This document shows, in pieces, positions 1 through 7,880 of a stretch of DNA of 30,739 nt. Each line of letters starts with the position of its first letter. Position 1 is the stretch's first letter. Origin of the DNA: DASYRM01 sp036004405 (GTDB lineage: Bacteria; Acidobacteriota; Vicinamibacteria; Vicinamibacterales; UBA2999). The translations under genes and the position numbers were made by a program. The notes under the pieces are model-generated. The model made no database searches, was not told the DNA's origin, and was given only the letters and a program-made list of their open reading frames with translations. Where the stretch lies: assembly GCA_036004405.1 (NCBI GenBank), contig DASYRM010000098.1, positions 1-30,739 on the forward strand, read 5' to 3'.

Positions 1-61
1 TCAGCAGGATCGCCGTCATCGCGGCCACCGCCACCCGTGTCGTTCGCAGCGTGCGGGTCAT
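1..61 (-). CDS. Partial CDS, N-terminus of a probable exported protein
   Basis: An ATG at position 61 on the minus strand opens a frame that runs off the left edge without a stop. The 20 visible codons read MTRTLRTTRVAVAAMTAILL: a basic start followed by a hydrophobic stretch, as in a Sec signal peptide. It begins 13 bp after the stop of the cytochrome c gene at 75-494, so the two are probably co-transcribed. The product cannot be identified. Given the cytochrome neighbour, an exported redox enzyme is possible, but nothing visible shows it. Confidence 0.5.
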   Translation of the reverse strand, partial: MTRTLRTTRVAVAAMTAILL

Positions 62-74
62 CGTGCGCGTCCTT

Positions 75-494
75 TCAAGGCTTGTACATCCGGATGGTGA
101 CCGTGGTGAGCGCGCCAGACTGGCCGTCGAGGGGCATGGTGCCGGCGGGGTAGCCGCCCACGTGCAGCAGGTGCGCGAGGATGTCGGCGTTCTGCGCCCG
201 CGAGAGCGACCCGGGTTTGTCCTGCGGCATGGTGGAGCGCATGCGATCGAACAGCGCCTCGAGCGCTTCGCCCTCCCAGTTCGAGTAGAACGCCGTGCCG
301 GTGAGCGCGGGCGCGGCTTCCTGGCCTCCCAGCGTGTCGCCATGGCACTTGCCGCAGCGTTCGGTGTAGAGCTTCTCGCCGCGGGCCGCCTGCTCCTCGG
401 TATAGATGCCGTCCCAGACCGTGCGCGTCGATTGGGCGGTCAGGCCCAACCCCGCGAGAAGCAGGCAGACGCTCGCGAAACCCCTGCGGTCCAT
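75..494 (-). CDS. Small exported c-type cytochrome
   Basis: A 139-residue protein with an N-terminal hydrophobic signal peptide (about residues 1-20) and one heme c motif, CGKCH (Cys47, Cys50, His51). A Met near residue 89 in an STMPQD context is the likely distal ligand. Single-heme cytochromes of this size usually pass electrons in the periplasm, often next to a dehydrogenase. The stretch TVWDGIYTEEQAARG before the heme recurs, slightly changed, in the second cytochrome at 13699-14439, so the two are paralogues. It is first in a minus-strand pair with the partial exported protein at 1-61. The electron-transfer partner is not visible. Confidence 0.88.
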   Translation of the reverse strand: MDRRGFASVCLLLAGLGLTAQSTRTVWDGIYTEEQAARGEKLYTERCGKCHGDTLGGQEAAPALTGTAFYSNWEGEALEALFDRMRSTMPQDKPGSLSRAQNADILAHLLHVGGYPAGTMPLDGQSGALTTVTIRMYKP

Positions 495-511
495 GCGCGC
501 CGATTCTAGAC

Positions 512-553
512 TAGGGCGGGTAGGGCGGGTAGGGCGGATAGGGCGGGTGGGGA
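512..553 (+). repeat. G-rich tandem repeat, 9-bp unit, four copies
   Basis: Four consecutive copies of TAGGGCGGG (the third ends in A) followed by TGGGGA lie between the divergent starts of the cytochrome (494) and the gene at 581. The regular GGG tracts separated by C or TA match the canonical G-quadruplex pattern. The repeat falls where both promoters should be, so copy-number change could alter their expression; that is inference. Confidence 0.85.
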
Positions 554-580
554 GATCGCGTAGGATCGCTCAGCTCCGAG

Positions 581-1246
581 ATGCCTGCCGCGAAGTTCGT
601 CAAAGACAACCTGGTGCTGGTGGTCGGTCTGACCCTGCCGGTGCTGCTGATGGCGGGCTTCCTGGCCGTGAGCGCGCTGCCCGACCGGCTGTCGGATCCG
701 CCGCAGTACGACCTGGTGTTCACGACCAACGAGTACCCGTCGACTCCGGTGCCGATCAATGTCCGGTTGATCGTGAAGGACGGCGCGCTCGTAGCGCAGT
801 ACACCCGGCCGCCCGGGCAACAGGGGTCGTTCGGTGTCTGGAAGAAGCTGTTCGTCTACGAGGCTTCTGCGCGCCGGGTGCGGCAGCTCACGTTCGGCTT
901 CCCGACGGACATGGCGACGCTCGACGGCACGCGTGAGGAGCCGGTCGCGTCGGCCGCCCAGTTCAAGCTCGATACCACGCTGCAGTCGCCCGACGGGTAC
1001 GAGCTGGCCTACGGCGACCGGCGGGGAGGCGGCCTCCTGCTCGAGCTCTTCGGCGGCGCGCGCGGCTACGAACCGCGCCTGCGCAAAGGGTCGCGGAGCG
1101 TGCCGCTCACTGCGGCCGTCGGACAGCCGGCGTTCGATTATGGCGGCGTAGAGTTCGTCGGCTGGGTGACGGCCAGGAACCTGGCGAGGCTCCGCCTCGC
1201 CACAGCAGCGTTTGATTGCCTGCCCTCCGGGCAGGCGCTGCCGTGA
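581..1246 (+). CDS. Membrane-anchored protein of unknown function
   Basis: 221 residues with one N-terminal transmembrane segment (about residues 9-31, LVLVVGLTLPVLLMAGF) and a soluble remainder that would face the periplasm. I do not recognise a family. The body resembles a beta-rich domain with short charged loops. The start is the ATG at 581, with only a weak purine-rich stretch upstream. The stop overlaps the GTG start of the DUF2157 gene in a GTGA arrangement (1243-1246), so translation of the two is probably coupled. DUF2157 membrane proteins are often followed or preceded by similar single-pass partners, so a joint envelope role is a guess. Nothing suggests catalysis. Confidence 0.75.
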   Translation: MPAAKFVKDNLVLVVGLTLPVLLMAGFLAVSALPDRLSDPPQYDLVFTTNEYPSTPVPINVRLIVKDGALVAQYTRPPGQQGSFGVWKKLFVYEASARRVRQLTFGFPTDMATLDGTREEPVASAAQFKLDTTLQSPDGYELAYGDRRGGGLLLELFGGARGYEPRLRKGSRSVPLTAAVGQPAFDYGGVEFVGWVTARNLARLRLATAAFDCLPSGQALP

Positions 1247-2202
1247 CCGCGAAGCAGGATGCGCTCGCGGAGGTGGTGGACCTCATCACCCGTCACGGCC
1301 TGACGATCGACGAGGTTTCGGAGGCGCTGGCGGGAAAGGGCGACTACGCCGCGCAGCGCTCGTCCAGCATCGTCTCGCGGATCTTCGCCTACCTTGGCGG
1401 CACGTTCGTGTTCGTCGGCCTCGGCATCTTCGTCGGCATGCAGTGGGACGAACTGGGCCCGGCGGGTCGGGTGCTGCTGACGCTCGGTCCCGGCCTGTGC
1501 CTGTTCGTGCTGGCGCTGGTGTGCACCACCGACGCGCGCGTCGAGGGAGCGGCCACGCCGCTCTTCCTGGTCGCCGGGCTGGTCCAGCCCACCGGCATCC
1601 TAGTCATGCTGCGGGAGTACGGCCGCGGTGGCGACCCGGAGCACGCCGTCCTCTTCATGAGCCTGGTGATGCTCGTGCAGCAAGCCTGCACATTCTGGGC
1701 GCGCCGCCGCACCGTCCTCGCCTTCACCTCGTGTGTCTTCTGGGCCATCACGCTGACGGTGTCGTTCGATCTGCTCGACGCCAACATGCATGTGGCCGGC
1801 GTGGCCATCGGCGCCTCGCTCTTGTGCATCGGCTGGAGCCTGGATCGCTCGCCGCATCGGGCGATCGCCGGCCTGGTCTACTTCTTCGGCGCCGCCCTGC
1901 TGCTCGAGGAGACCTACGCGTGGCTGCGGCGCGAGCCGCTCGAGATCCTGTTCCTGGGCGCCGCGTGCGGCGTGGTGGTGCTGGCGGCGGTGGCCCGCAG
2001 CCGGAGCCTGCTCGTCGTGGGCACCGCGGCGCTCGTCGGCTACATCGCCGACTTCATCTATCGGCATTTTGCCGACAACCTGGGCGCGCCCCTGGCGTTG
2101 ATGGTGATTGGCCTCGTGCTGCTGGGCGCCGGCGCGGCCGCCGTCCGCTTGAACGCGCAGTACATCACGCAAAAGCCCGCGCGAAGCGCGGACCAGCCTT
2201 GA
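1243..2202 (+). CDS. DUF2157-type polytopic membrane protein
   Basis: 319 residues from the GTG at 1243, chosen because it overlaps the preceding stop as GTGA; a TTG at 1216 would add nine residues but lacks that coupling. The N-terminal 45 or so residues (ALAEVVDLITRHGLTIDEV) form a soluble helical region. Eight or more hydrophobic segments follow, for example LFVLALVCTT, GVAIGASLLCI and LALMVIGLVLLGAG. This layout, a short cytoplasmic helix bundle followed by a compact multi-span domain, is that of DUF2157 proteins, whose function is not established. The last codons contain GATAAT (2201-2206), a possible -10 for the next gene. Confidence 0.78.
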   Translation: MTAKQDALAEVVDLITRHGLTIDEVSEALAGKGDYAAQRSSSIVSRIFAYLGGTFVFVGLGIFVGMQWDELGPAGRVLLTLGPGLCLFVLALVCTTDARVEGAATPLFLVAGLVQPTGILVMLREYGRGGDPEHAVLFMSLVMLVQQACTFWARRRTVLAFTSCVFWAITLTVSFDLLDANMHVAGVAIGASLLCIGWSLDRSPHRAIAGLVYFFGAALLLEETYAWLRREPLEILFLGAACGVVVLAAVARSRSLLVVGTAALVGYIADFIYRHFADNLGAPLALMVIGLVLLGAGAAAVRLNAQYITQKPARSADQP

Positions 2203-2223
2203 TAATATGAAAGCCCCCTTCTA

Positions 2224-4758
2224 GTGGAGGTTCCGGTCCTGTCTACTGCTCCCGACGCTTCGCTCACTGCCGATCTGCGCTCCAGCGACCTCGAACGCCT
2301 GGAAGACGTCGGCTTCATGACCTGTATGACGCTCGTGCTCCTGGGCAACTATGCCCAGACCGGACACTTCGGCGGGCCGCTCGCCTACACGCCCTACAAC
2401 GTGGCGGTACACCTGGCCGGGCCCGAGCGCGGCGGCCTCCGCTTCGACTACCGGCGTCCCAAGCATCCCTACAGCGACAAGTTCATGCTCGCGGGCGGGC
2501 ACTGCATCCCGACCTGCTACGCGCTGTGGATGGTCATGGGCCAGGCGCTCGAGCGGAAGTTCAAGGCCACGGGCGATCGCCGCTACTACGCGGACCCCGA
2601 GGTGGCGATCCTGCCGATCGACGCGCTCGGCTTCCGCCGCGGCGCCGGCGCGCTGAGGACGCTGCTCCAGGACCAGGGCCTGGCGGACCTTTTGCTCTTC
2701 GCGCAGGCCAAAGCGCGCGGCATCAAGGCGCTCGCCGGCCATGCGGAGAGCGTGGACGTAACTAACGACGTCAACGGCGGCCCGTCGGGCGTCGGCGTGG
2801 CCACCGCCGCCGGCAAAGCGGCGTTCTGGGACGTCGTGGGCGCGGGCATCGACGCGCCGAAGATTGTTGCGTTCGAGGGCGAGTTCGCGATGACCGAGGG
2901 GCACGCGCAGGAGCTGAAGACGCAGGCGCTGGCGCTGAAGGTCGGGAAGCGCCTGCGGGTGATGATCTCGGACAACAACGCCGGGATCGACGACTCGCTG
3001 ATCGGCGGCGTCATCGACCCGAAGTACACCGGCTACGACCTGGTGAAGCAGTGGACGTCGTACGGGTGGAACGTCTTCACCGCGGCCAACGGCAACGACT
3101 ACGCGCAGGTGCTCAACGCGCTGGCGACGCTCGACGCGGTGGATCCGGCGGATCGCCGTCCGGTGGCATTGATCGGGAAGACCGTCAAGGGCTACTGGCC
3201 TGCGGCGATGAGCGGCAAGATTCCCGGCGCCGGGGATCAGGTGGTGGGCTTTGCCAGCCATCCCTACGCCATGAAGATGAACTCCGACTACTTCGTGGCG
3301 CTGGCCTCCACCTTCGAGCAGCGCTTCGGCGTGCAGTTCCAGGGCATCCGCGACGGCGCGGTGAAAGACCACCGCGAGCGGCTCGTGCAGTTCAAGACCA
3401 ACATCGACGTGGCCATGTCGGTGCTCGAGCGCGACGGGCTCGGCGACTGGCTCGCCGATCGCCTGGTCTCCATCGGCGAGCAGCTCACCGACGAGCGCAA
3501 GGTCCGCATCGCCGTGGACCGCGATCCCTTCCAGGACGAGCGATTGCGTGTGGCCAACCTGCCGCTCGAGTCGCAGAAGGTGAAGGTCTCCAATGCCGTC
3601 TCGGGCGGCACGAAAGAGGTCGGCATTACGCTCTTCCGCAAGGCGGGCGAGGTGGCCGGCACGCGGCGCGGCATCTCCGAAATCTTCAAGTGGCTGAACT
3701 ACGTGACCGACAACCGGCTGCTGACGATTGCCGCCGATCTGTCGGAGTCGATTAATCTCGAGCACGCGAACCTGTGGGGCCACTACGACCCCGAGACCAA
3801 TCCGCTCGGCACGCGCGTGAAGGCCGCCATCCAGGAAGCCGGCAACGTGTCGACCGCGATCGGGTTGATCAGCCAGAGCGCCTCGGTGGACCCCGCGAAG
3901 TTCGCGGGCGTGTGGGCGATCAGCGGGACCTACGGAGCGTTCACGCCGCTCATGTACACGCCCGCGCGTGTGTGGAGCCAGCAGAACCAGGACAGCAAGT
4001 TCCGGATGGGCGTGCTGCACATCCTGGTGGGTCACTCGGGCCCGGAGACGGCGGCCGACGGGCGCACGCACTTCGGCATCTTCGCGCCGCAGGTGTGGAA
4101 GCTGTTCCCGCGCGGCCAGACGATTCATCTCAGTTTCTGGGATTACAACGACGTGGCGCCCGCCTACTTCGCCGCCGCCGAGATCGCCGCGCGCGAGCAG
4201 AAGGTGGGCATCATCACGCTCGAGGTCGCGCGGCCCGACTTCCCGGTGGCCGATCGCAGCGCGTTTGCCGACACGGACATCCGCGCCGCGGCGAAGGGTT
4301 TTTACCTGATCCGCGACTTCACCCCAGGGAAACCCCGGCATGGCTACGTAATCACGCAGGGCTCGAGTTCAACAGTGAATCTTGTCGGTATACTGTCGAA
4401 GCTCGAAGCCGCTGGAGTGAATGTGCGAGTCATCGCCGCCATCAGTGAGGAGTTGTTCGATCGGCAGCCGGAGGCGTATCGTCATGCCGTCCTGCCGGCC
4501 GAAGCGCGCTACGACCTGATGGTCGTCTCCACCGGCACGCGGCGCGTGTGGCCTCTGCACGACGTGGGACCGTTGACCGACGAATACTCGCTGACGTCGG
4601 ATTGGGATCATCAGTGGCTCACCGGTGGCCTGGAGCCCGACGTGATCGCGGAGGCGCATCTCGATGCCGCCGCGATTCTGGCGGGGATTACGCGGTTTGC
4701 GCGCGAGCGCGAGAGCCGCTTGGAGCGTCAACGGAATCTGCTGACGGTGCTGGCCTGA
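2224..4758 (+). CDS. Transketolase-like thiamine diphosphate enzyme
   Basis: 844 residues, longer than the roughly 660 of E. coli transketolase, with its three-part layout. The TPP-binding domain has SDKFMLAGGH (GGH at 91-93, matching the RDRFVLSNGH region) and EGEFAMTEGH (218-227) followed by ISDNN (248-252). The pyrimidine domain holds IQEAG with the likely catalytic Glu538 and HSGPETAADGRTH (604-616), matching HDSIGLGEDGPTH. A C-terminal domain follows. The family moves two-carbon ketol units between sugar phosphates, but the exact substrate here is not shown. The usual Gly-Asp-Gly reads Gly-Glu-Phe. The start is the GTG at 2224, the first start codon after an in-frame stop; GATAAT at 2201-2206 may be the -10. 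It appears to be transcribed alone. Confidence 0.88.
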   Translation: MEVPVLSTAPDASLTADLRSSDLERLEDVGFMTCMTLVLLGNYAQTGHFGGPLAYTPYNVAVHLAGPERGGLRFDYRRPKHPYSDKFMLAGGHCIPTCYALWMVMGQALERKFKATGDRRYYADPEVAILPIDALGFRRGAGALRTLLQDQGLADLLLFAQAKARGIKALAGHAESVDVTNDVNGGPSGVGVATAAGKAAFWDVVGAGIDAPKIVAFEGEFAMTEGHAQELKTQALALKVGKRLRVMISDNNAGIDDSLIGGVIDPKYTGYDLVKQWTSYGWNVFTAANGNDYAQVLNALATLDAVDPADRRPVALIGKTVKGYWPAAMSGKIPGAGDQVVGFASHPYAMKMNSDYFVALASTFEQRFGVQFQGIRDGAVKDHRERLVQFKTNIDVAMSVLERDGLGDWLADRLVSIGEQLTDERKVRIAVDRDPFQDERLRVANLPLESQKVKVSNAVSGGTKEVGITLFRKAGEVAGTRRGISEIFKWLNYVTDNRLLTIAADLSESINLEHANLWGHYDPETNPLGTRVKAAIQEAGNVSTAIGLISQSASVDPAKFAGVWAISGTYGAFTPLMYTPARVWSQQNQDSKFRMGVLHILVGHSGPETAADGRTHFGIFAPQVWKLFPRGQTIHLSFWDYNDVAPAYFAAAEIAAREQKVGIITLEVARPDFPVADRSAFADTDIRAAAKGFYLIRDFTPGKPRHGYVITQGSSSTVNLVGILSKLEAAGVNVRVIAAISEELFDRQPEAYRHAVLPAEARYDLMVVSTGTRRVWPLHDVGPLTDEYSLTSDWDHQWLTGGLEPDVIAEAHLDAAAILAGITRFARERESRLERQRNLLTVLA

Positions 4759-4972
4759 TCGATCACCTCGCGTCCGATCGCGTGCACAACTGCGCCGGAG
4801 CGCGCACGGTCGCGGCGGGCGAGGTTCAGAAGAGGTACGGAGATCGCGCGGACGGCCGATTGATGTCGGCAGACCGGACGACTTCCCCGGGGCTGGCCAG
4901 GAAACAGGCGCGAGAAAGTGGCCCGGAACTGGTCACCTTCTTGCACCCCTGCAGTCCCCACACGGTTCTGTG

Positions 4973-5881
4973 ATGCGCATCGCACGGACAGCGGCGCTCC
5001 TGGTTCTGACGGCTGGACTGGCCCTCGCGGGCTGCAGTGGCGGCCGCCTCCCGACCAGCCCGTCTGGCCCCGTGGCGACCGGGCCGGTCATCCCCGTCAT
5101 CACCACCGGCAAGGTGGCCATCGTCTCGATCGACGGGCTGCGCGCCGACGCGATTCAAATGGCGGGCGCGGCCAACATCATTGCGCTGGCGGCGCGCGGC
5201 GCCTCCACCTGGAACGCGCAGACGATCTATCCCTCGAACACGCTGCCGGCGCACATCTCGATGCTGACCGGCTACGCGCCCGAGGAGCACGGCGTGACGT
5301 GGGACGACTACGCGCCCACGCGCGGCCAGATCCTGGTGCCGACGATCTTCGCCGCGGCGCGTGCCAGGGGCCTCCGCACCGCCATGGTGGTCGGCAAGGA
5401 GAAGTTCACCACCTTCCGCGACACCGGCACGTGCGACACGTGGGTGCTCGCGGCGCCCGACGACGACGATGTGGCGGGGCGTATTCCGACGGCGCTCACG
5501 GCGCGGCCGGATCTCCTCTTCGTCCACCTGCCGGACGTCGATCTGGTGGGCCACGCCTCGAAGTGGAATTCGGAGCCGTACTACGCGGCAGTGCGCCGCG
5601 CCGATGCCGCGGTGGGCCGCATTCTCTCGATGCTGCCCGTCGACACCACGGTCATCCTCACCGCCGACCACGGTGGTCGGCCCGAGGGGCACGGCAGCGA
5701 CAACCCGCAGGACACCACGATCCCCTGGGTGATTGCCGGTCCGTCGGTGGCAAAGGGCAAGAAGCTCTCTGACGGCATCCGCACCATGGACACCGCCGCT
5801 ACGGCGGCCTTCGTCCTGGGCACGGCGCTGCCGCCCGACGCCTCGGGGCGCCCCGTCTACCAAGCGTTCGTCTCGAAGTAG
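4973..5881 (+). CDS. Lipoprotein of the type I phosphodiesterase / alkaline phosphatase family
   Basis: 302 residues. The N-terminus is a lipoprotein signal ending in LALAGC (Cys21), so the protein should be lipid-anchored outside the cytoplasmic membrane. The alkaline phosphatase superfamily metal-site pattern is present: SIDGLRAD (Asp54), the nucleophile region SNTLPAH (Thr90), HLPDVDLVGH (Asp190, His194), TADHGG (Asp232, His233) and EGHGSD (His240). These are the ligands of a two-zinc centre that hydrolyses phosphate mono- or diesters, as in PF01663 nucleotide pyrophosphatase/phosphodiesterases. The substrate is unknown. The ATG at 4973 is preferred over the adjacent GTG at 4970. A strong hairpin follows the stop at once. 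The 214 bp before it hold no clear promoter. Confidence 0.87.
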   Translation: MRIARTAALLVLTAGLALAGCSGGRLPTSPSGPVATGPVIPVITTGKVAIVSIDGLRADAIQMAGAANIIALAARGASTWNAQTIYPSNTLPAHISMLTGYAPEEHGVTWDDYAPTRGQILVPTIFAAARARGLRTAMVVGKEKFTTFRDTGTCDTWVLAAPDDDDVAGRIPTALTARPDLLFVHLPDVDLVGHASKWNSEPYYAAVRRADAAVGRILSMLPVDTTVILTADHGGRPEGHGSDNPQDTTIPWVIAGPSVAKGKKLSDGIRTMDTAATAAFVLGTALPPDASGRPVYQAFVSK

Positions 5882-5902
5882 GGGCCACCTTTTAGGTGGC
5901 CC
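5882..5902. terminator. Hairpin terminator shared by convergent genes
   Basis: GGGCCACCT and AGGTGGCCC form a perfect 9-bp stem with a TTT loop. It starts directly after the phosphatase stop and ends 5 bp before the stop of the minus-strand gene at 5908. The T tract is weak on both sides, but stem and position fit a bidirectional terminator. Confidence 0.7.
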
Positions 5903-5907
5903 GTCCT

Positions 5908-6102
5908 TTACGCCCGAAAACTCGGACGTCCCGCGCCGCGCTCGTTCGCGTCGGCTCTGTCGGCGTTGGGCGCGGGCGTCGGCTTGCGCAGCGGTTCAGG
6001 GTTGGGGCCGGACCGCGCGCGCGCGTTGGCTCTCCAGAGAACCACGCCGACGATCACGCTGACGAGCGCGATGAAGGCGGGGAAGAACTCGAAGAGCAGC
6101 AC
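5908..6102 (-). CDS. Small single-pass membrane protein
   Basis: 64 residues from a GTG start at 6102. A hydrophobic N-terminal segment (LLFEFFPAFIALVSVIVGVV) is followed by a hydrophilic, Pro- and Arg-rich tail, so the tail is probably cytoplasmic. No family is recognised. It starts 9 bp after the stop of the GAF-domain gene, so the two are probably one operon; a role at the membrane for the GAF sensor is possible but unproven. A small downstream frame in GC-rich DNA can be spurious. The clean transmembrane segment and tight spacing argue that it is real. Confidence 0.55.
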   Translation of the reverse strand: MLLFEFFPAFIALVSVIVGVVLWRANARARSGPNPEPLRKPTPAPNADRADANERGAGRPSFRA

Positions 6103-6111
6103 GACTCGATT

Positions 6112-6906
6112 TTACGGCGACTCTGCGCCCGGCTCGAAATCGAGGCCGGGGCCAATCGCCATCCGCTTCTCGGTAAACGTCTTCACGTCGGCGATGGCGC
6201 GCAGCTTGGCCGAGGCATCGTGGATCGCGTCGTCGAAGAGTTGCAGCGACTCCTCGGGCACGTGGCCCTCGGCGCTGATGCGCAGCAGCTGCAGCTGGTT
6301 CAGGCAGTTGTTCACCACGTCCTGCACCGTGCGCATGGTCACCTGCACCACGCGCAGGCGCTCGGCCTGCAGCCGCGCCTCGTGCGTCATGCGCGCGTCG
6401 CCGACGATCGGGGCGAACTGGCCGGCGGCCGCCGACACCATCCGCACTTCGTCGGGCGTGAACGCGCGCGCCTCGATGGTCTGCACGACGACGACGCCGA
6501 CGAGCAGCCCGCGATCCAGCATCGGTACGCCAAGGAACGCGTGATACAGATCCTCGCCCGCCTCGGGAAAATACTTGAAGCGCGGATGGCGCGTGGCGTC
6601 GGCGACCACGAGCGGCGCGAGCTGCTCCGCGGTGAGGCCGACCAGCCCTTCGTCCATGCGCATGCGGACGCGGCCGACGCTCGACGGCTCGAGCCCGATC
6701 GTGGCGGCCAGCTCGAGGTGCCGGCGATCGGCGTCGAGCAGGTACACCGAGCAGACGTCGCTCTTGAACTGCTGCTGGATGGCGCGGGCGATGTTGGTGA
6801 GCGTTTCGGACGGGTCGCCGGTGTGCGAGACCACGAGGCGGCTGATCTCCTCCAGCGTGCCCAGGAGCGAGGGCTCGTGCCCGCTCGCCTCGATGATCGT
6901 CTCCAT
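6112..6906 (-). CDS. GAF-domain sensor protein, PtsP-like GAF, no catalytic domain
   Basis: 264 residues from the ATG at 6906; the open frame upstream lies antisense to the next gene and is not protein-like. Residues about 15-165 form a GAF domain very close in style to the N-terminal GAF of PtsP (nitrogen PTS enzyme I): LEEISRLVVSHTGD, SVYLLDADRRHLELAATIGL, MDEGLVGLTAEQ, HPRFKYFPEAGEDLYHAFLG. Residues about 175-250 are helical and resemble a histidine-kinase dimerisation hairpin, but no phospho-acceptor His-Glu pair or ATPase domain follows. It may bind a small ligand and regulate a partner. A small membrane protein follows 9 bp downstream; the next gene upstream is divergent across 75 bp. 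Confidence 0.82.
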   Translation of the reverse strand: METIIEASGHEPSLLGTLEEISRLVVSHTGDPSETLTNIARAIQQQFKSDVCSVYLLDADRRHLELAATIGLEPSSVGRVRMRMDEGLVGLTAEQLAPLVVADATRHPRFKYFPEAGEDLYHAFLGVPMLDRGLLVGVVVVQTIEARAFTPDEVRMVSAAAGQFAPIVGDARMTHEARLQAERLRVVQVTMRTVQDVVNNCLNQLQLLRISAEGHVPEESLQLFDDAIHDASAKLRAIADVKTFTEKRMAIGPGLDFEPGAESP

Positions 6907-6981
6907 GGTCCCGTGTAACCCACTGTGTGTTTCGGCCCCCGCCGGGCAGCGCGATAGCGACAGAAGTGTAGAGTAGAGCGA

Positions 6982-7791
6982 ATGGAAGTCCGAACCTTCG
7001 CGAACCTGCGCCGTCCGGGCGTGGGGCTGCCGCCGCGGCGCGAATCGTCGCGGCCGCTGCTCCCGCAGCATGCACGCCATTGCCCGGTGCTCGAGGCCGG
7101 CAGCACATTGGGCTACATGGTCTACGCGCCGCTCGAGCCCAAGGAATCCGTCTACGTCGAGCACGAAGGCGACGGCCGTTACAAGTTCGTCTACTACCTG
7201 AAGACGCAGGAAGGGCGGCCGACGCCGATCTTCCAGGTGACGATGAGCCTGTCGGTGGGCGGCGTCGGGATGATGAAGGAGGAGGTGGCCTTCGTCGGCG
7301 CGCCGATGCTGTCGCGCGAGGCGGCGCTGGCGGTGATGCGCGCGTTCCTGGTGCCCGAGGACATGGGTACGCCGGCGGGCGCGATCGCCCTGCGTGCGGC
7401 CACGAACTTCCAGACGCCGGCAGGATGGGACACGGTCTACACCTCGATCCTCAACATGATCGAGCGCCCGGTGGCGCCGATGCTCGCGGTGCGCGTGGAG
7501 ACCGACTGGTACGCGCACGAGACCGAGTTCCGCTATGTGCTGCAGGCAGGTGAGGGGATGACGCTCGAGCACAATCTGCCGATCGGCCAGGTGTTCTTCG
7601 TGCCGCGGGAGGCGATCACCATGCGGGCGTGCACGGAGGCCGAGCTCGAGTCGATCGAGAAGTCGCGCGCCGAGTTTCATCACCAGAAAGGCGCCGTAAC
7701 GCAGCAGACCCCGTACGGGCTCTCCTACAGCCCTCACTACCTGAGACAGAGCAGGGCGCAGAAAGACGGCGGCTCTGATGGAGGCAGGTAG
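6982..7791 (+). CDS. DUF6065-like protein of unknown function
   Basis: 269 residues from the ATG at 6982, cytoplasmic by appearance. The middle and C-terminal half have the pattern TPAGWDTVYTS, then RVETDWYAHETEFRYVLQAG, then LPIGQVFFVPRE, which I associate with DUF6065 proteins; the match is from memory and not certain. These lack a known reaction but often occur near 2-oxoglutarate-dependent oxygenases or secondary-metabolism genes, which are absent here. A hexamer TAGAGT at 6969-6974 lies 7 nt before the ATG and there is no Shine-Dalgarno, so the mRNA may be leaderless. The gene ends 32 bp before a terminator hairpin that faces the opposite operon. Confidence 0.7.
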   Translation: MEVRTFANLRRPGVGLPPRRESSRPLLPQHARHCPVLEAGSTLGYMVYAPLEPKESVYVEHEGDGRYKFVYYLKTQEGRPTPIFQVTMSLSVGGVGMMKEEVAFVGAPMLSREAALAVMRAFLVPEDMGTPAGAIALRAATNFQTPAGWDTVYTSILNMIERPVAPMLAVRVETDWYAHETEFRYVLQAGEGMTLEHNLPIGQVFFVPREAITMRACTEAELESIEKSRAEFHHQKGAVTQQTPYGLSYSPHYLRQSRAQKDGGSDGGR

Positions 7792-7823
7792 GCGGAGAGG
7801 GCAGAGAAGGTAGAAAAAGCAAA

Positions 7824-7843
7824 GGGCGGTCCGAAGACCGCCC
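7824..7843 (-). terminator. Rho-independent terminator of the ankyrin-DUF1592-DUF1552 operon
   Basis: GGGCGGTC and GACCGCCC form a perfect 8-bp stem around a CGAA/TTCG tetraloop. On the minus strand it is followed by TTTGCTTTTTCT, a fair T tract, 38 bp after the DUF1552 stop. On the plus strand the tail is TCTACATCC, so it should act mainly for the minus operon. Confidence 0.8.
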
Positions 7844-7880
7844 TCTACATCCGGGCCTGAAGCCCGAAGCCTGAGGCCTT

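Noticed and set aside
2221..4341. Long minus-strand open frame of 706 codons
   Set aside because: It is antisense to the transketolase-like gene. Its translation is rich in His, Arg and Val without any domain, as expected for the complement of GC-rich coding DNA.
4863..4973. 36-residue ORF before the phosphatase gene
   Set aside because: Its stop overlaps the phosphatase ATG, which looks like coupling, but there is no ribosome-binding site and the translation has no protein-like features.
6907..7737. N-terminal extension of the GAF protein to 541 residues
   Set aside because: The added part is the complement of the DUF6065-like gene and looks like a shadow frame. The ATG at 6906 gives a normal GAF protein.
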